This document shows positions 62,798-64,000 of a stretch of DNA of 64,000 nt, in pieces (within the stretch, counting starts at the first letter, position 1; each line of letters starts with the position of its first letter). The translations under genes and the position numbers were made by a program. The DNA lies in contig NZ_RHIB01000001.1 in NCBI RefSeq assembly GCF_003710255.1, forward strand, positions 1,426,001 to 1,490,000. Direction: 5' to 3'. This DNA is from Alteribacter keqinensis (lineage in GTDB: Bacteria > Bacillota > Bacilli > Bacillales > Salisediminibacteriaceae). The notes below the pieces were generated by a model, which did not search any database, was not told the DNA's origin, and saw only the letters and a list, made by a program, of their open reading frames with translations.

Positions 62798-63733
62798 TTA
62801 GAACATATGAACAATGACCATTACAGCAAAAAGAACCATCAGGTACACAAGTGAATAGATAAACATGTGTGTGGCCCACTTAATGTCATCGTCATATTTT
62901 TTATAACCAGCAAAGCCAAGTACAAGCCACCCTGCTCCAAGTACGACGGCGACTGTCGTATAAACAGCACCGAAATTGAACAGAGTAAGTGAGACCGGAA
63001 TCAGTGCAGCCGTATAAAGTAGGATTTGGCGCTTAGTCACGCGGAACCCTGCTACGACCGGAAGCATTGGTATCCCGGCTGCTCGGTACTCCTCACATCT
63101 TCTCATCGCAAGGGCGAGAAAGTGAGGTGTTTGCCAGACAAACAAAATTAAAAACAGTGACCATGCGTACGGATGAAGTGAAGGATCAATCGCTGCCCAC
63201 CCCATGAGCGGAGGCACCGCACCTGCAAAACTTCCGACAATCGTATTGAGTGTCGTTGTACGCTTTGTCCACATTGTGTAAAACACAACATAAATAATCA
63301 GACCCGATAAACCAATAACAGCAGTTGTCATGTTCACGGCGGCAAGCATAAGCGTACCCAGCCCTGAAATAATCAGGCCGTACCAAAGTACCTGGGATGC
63401 TGTTAATTCACCTGTAACAGACGGTCTCTCCTCTGTTCTAATCATTTTGTGATCAATGTCGCGGTCAACATAGTTATTAAGAGCACATCCCCCTGCAATA
63501 ACAAATGCAGCCCCAAGCAGTGCGAGCAGAATCGTGAGTGGTTCCTGGGAAAGTGGTGTCTGCGTGTAGTAGGCTGCAAGGAAAAGACCTGCAAACATCG
63601 TAATCAGATTGGATTTAACAATTCCCGTCTTCGAAATTGCCATATAGGAACGCCATGTTACTTTCTGGCCTGCTACCTGCTGCTCTTCAGTTTCTACAAC
63701 CTCTGATGATGAAATTGTACCGGATTTATTCAT
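62798..63733 (-). CDS. ctaB: Protohaem IX farnesyltransferase (haem O synthase)
   Basis: A UbiA-family membrane prenyltransferase that attaches a farnesyl group to haem B. The 311-residue protein has eight or nine transmembrane helices, the Asp-rich motif [12 protein letters not shown], the conserved [29 protein letters not shown], and [11 protein letters not shown] near the end. I chose ATG 63733 (GGGGGGTGAAAG upstream); a longer frame to 63790 is not conserved. First gene of the cta operon on this strand; ctaA probably lies beyond the window on the other strand. Confidence 0.96.
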   Translation of the reverse strand: MNKSGTISSSEVVETEEQQVAGQKVTWRSYMAISKTGIVKSNLITMFAGLFLAAYYTQTPLSQEPLTILLALLGAAFVIAGGCALNNYVDRDIDHKMIRTEERPSVTGELTASQVLWYGLIISGLGTLMLAAVNMTTAVIGLSGLIIYVVFYTMWTKRTTTLNTIVGSFAGAVPPLMGWAAIDPSLHPYAWSLFLILFVWQTPHFLALAMRRCEEYRAAGIPMLPVVAGFRVTKRQILLYTAALIPVSLTLFNFGAVYTTVAVVLGAGWLVLGFAGYKKYDDDIKWATHMFIYSLVYLMVLFAVMVIVHMF

Positions 63734-63895
63734 TCTTTCACCCCCCGAGTCTGAGTCAGAATCTGTGTTGTACTGTAATACCCCATACAAGTCTAATCGT
63801 TTCCGGCTGCGCAGTCCAGATTAAAATTAATTTCATAATCTTCTAAAATCGGACACAGACCGTCATTGCCGGTCACAACCAGACTTCTATCTCAC

Positions 63896-63924
63896 ATTAT
63901 ATAGCAAGACACCATGATTTTCAT
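63896..63924 (-). promoter_or_regulatory. Candidate SigA promoter of the ctaB-F operon
   Basis: On the minus strand a perfect TATAAT (63896-63901) and a weak ATGAAA (63919-63924) are 17 bp apart, about 160 bases upstream of the ctaB start. The leader between has small hairpins but no clear regulator site. Confidence 0.5.
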
Positions 63925-64000
63925 CATAATATGGCGATTACATATAAGTTCCACCACACATTTTACCATATCCATCTTTCGTTATCATACGTATTTCAAA

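Noticed and set aside
63792-63805. CcpA cre-like site before ctaB
   Set aside because: Two of the conserved cre positions do not match, so I do not call it.

Overview
This window is a chromosomal segment from an endospore-forming member of the Bacillaceae. The evidence is the near-complete Bacillus subtilis-type gene order, the sporulation genes (spoIIGA-sigE-sigG, spoVD, spoVE, gerR, ylbJ, ylyA, ylbD and a csfG-like RNA), a bacillithiol gene (bshC), and a MurE with the meso-diaminopimelate-type DNPR motif. Acidic tails on several envelope proteins and an abundance of palindromic intergenic repeats suggest, but do not prove, a halophilic or alkaliphilic lineage. Almost all genes are on the minus strand, so the natural reading direction is from 64000 down to 1.

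Region by region, in transcription order. (1) 63.7-58.3 kb: ctaB-ctaC-ctaD-ctaE-ctaF (haem O synthase and caa3 cytochrome oxidase), then a DUF420/CtaM-like gene; ctaG is not at its usual place. (2) 58-53 kb: a YtvI-like membrane protein, a small Asp23-like protein, YugN/YlbA, YlbB (CBS), YlbC (CAP domain), YlbD and YlbE. (3) 52.5-48.3 kb: an insertion relative to B. subtilis, between ylbE and ylbF. It is a tightly overlapping three-gene operon encoding an XPB-type DNA helicase, an unrecognised 522-residue partner and the UV-damage endonuclease UvsE. This is the most interesting system in the window: a candidate eukaryote-like excision-repair module. (4) 48.3-37.5 kb: ylbF, ylbG, a csfG-like sporulation sRNA, rsmD, coaD, ylbJ, ylbK, ylbL, tmcAL, yceD, rpmF, a crotonase-family gene, gerR and ylbP. 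(5) 37.3-13.4 kb: panE, DUF3397, bshC and the division and cell-wall cluster mraZ-rsmH-ftsL-pbpB-spoVD-murE-murF-mraY-murD-spoVE, then murB-divIB-ylxW-ylxX-sbp-ftsA-ftsZ. murG is missing between spoVE and murB. (6) 12.8-10.3 kb: spoIIGA-sigE-sigG. (7) 9.7-0 kb: ylmC-ylmD-ylmE-sepF-ylmG-ylmH-divIVA, an isoleucine T-box with ileS, ylyA, lspA and the start of ylyB.

The genes act together in three main programmes: lipid II synthesis and septum building (mur, fts, divIVA, sepF), forespore and mother-cell sigma-factor succession (spoIIGA processes pro-SigE, then SigG), and aerobic respiration (cta). Regulatory sites that can be read directly include a T-box with an ATC specifier, MraZ-type GTGG repeats, a SigF-type promoter for sigG, a SigH-type promoter for ftsAZ, a long-spacer SigA/Spo0A-type promoter for spoIIGA and a SigG-type promoter for csfG.

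The intergenic DNA is rich in dispersed repeats. One family ends in GGCTCTGTTAAA-like inverted repeats; one copy sits in the stop codon of ftsA with an intact 8-bp target duplication. A second element has GAGGCTGGGA inverted ends. A 32-nt hairpin recurs, and two arrays of ATRTTAAGRATT units with about 21-bp phasing lie upstream of spoIIGA and of the XPB operon.
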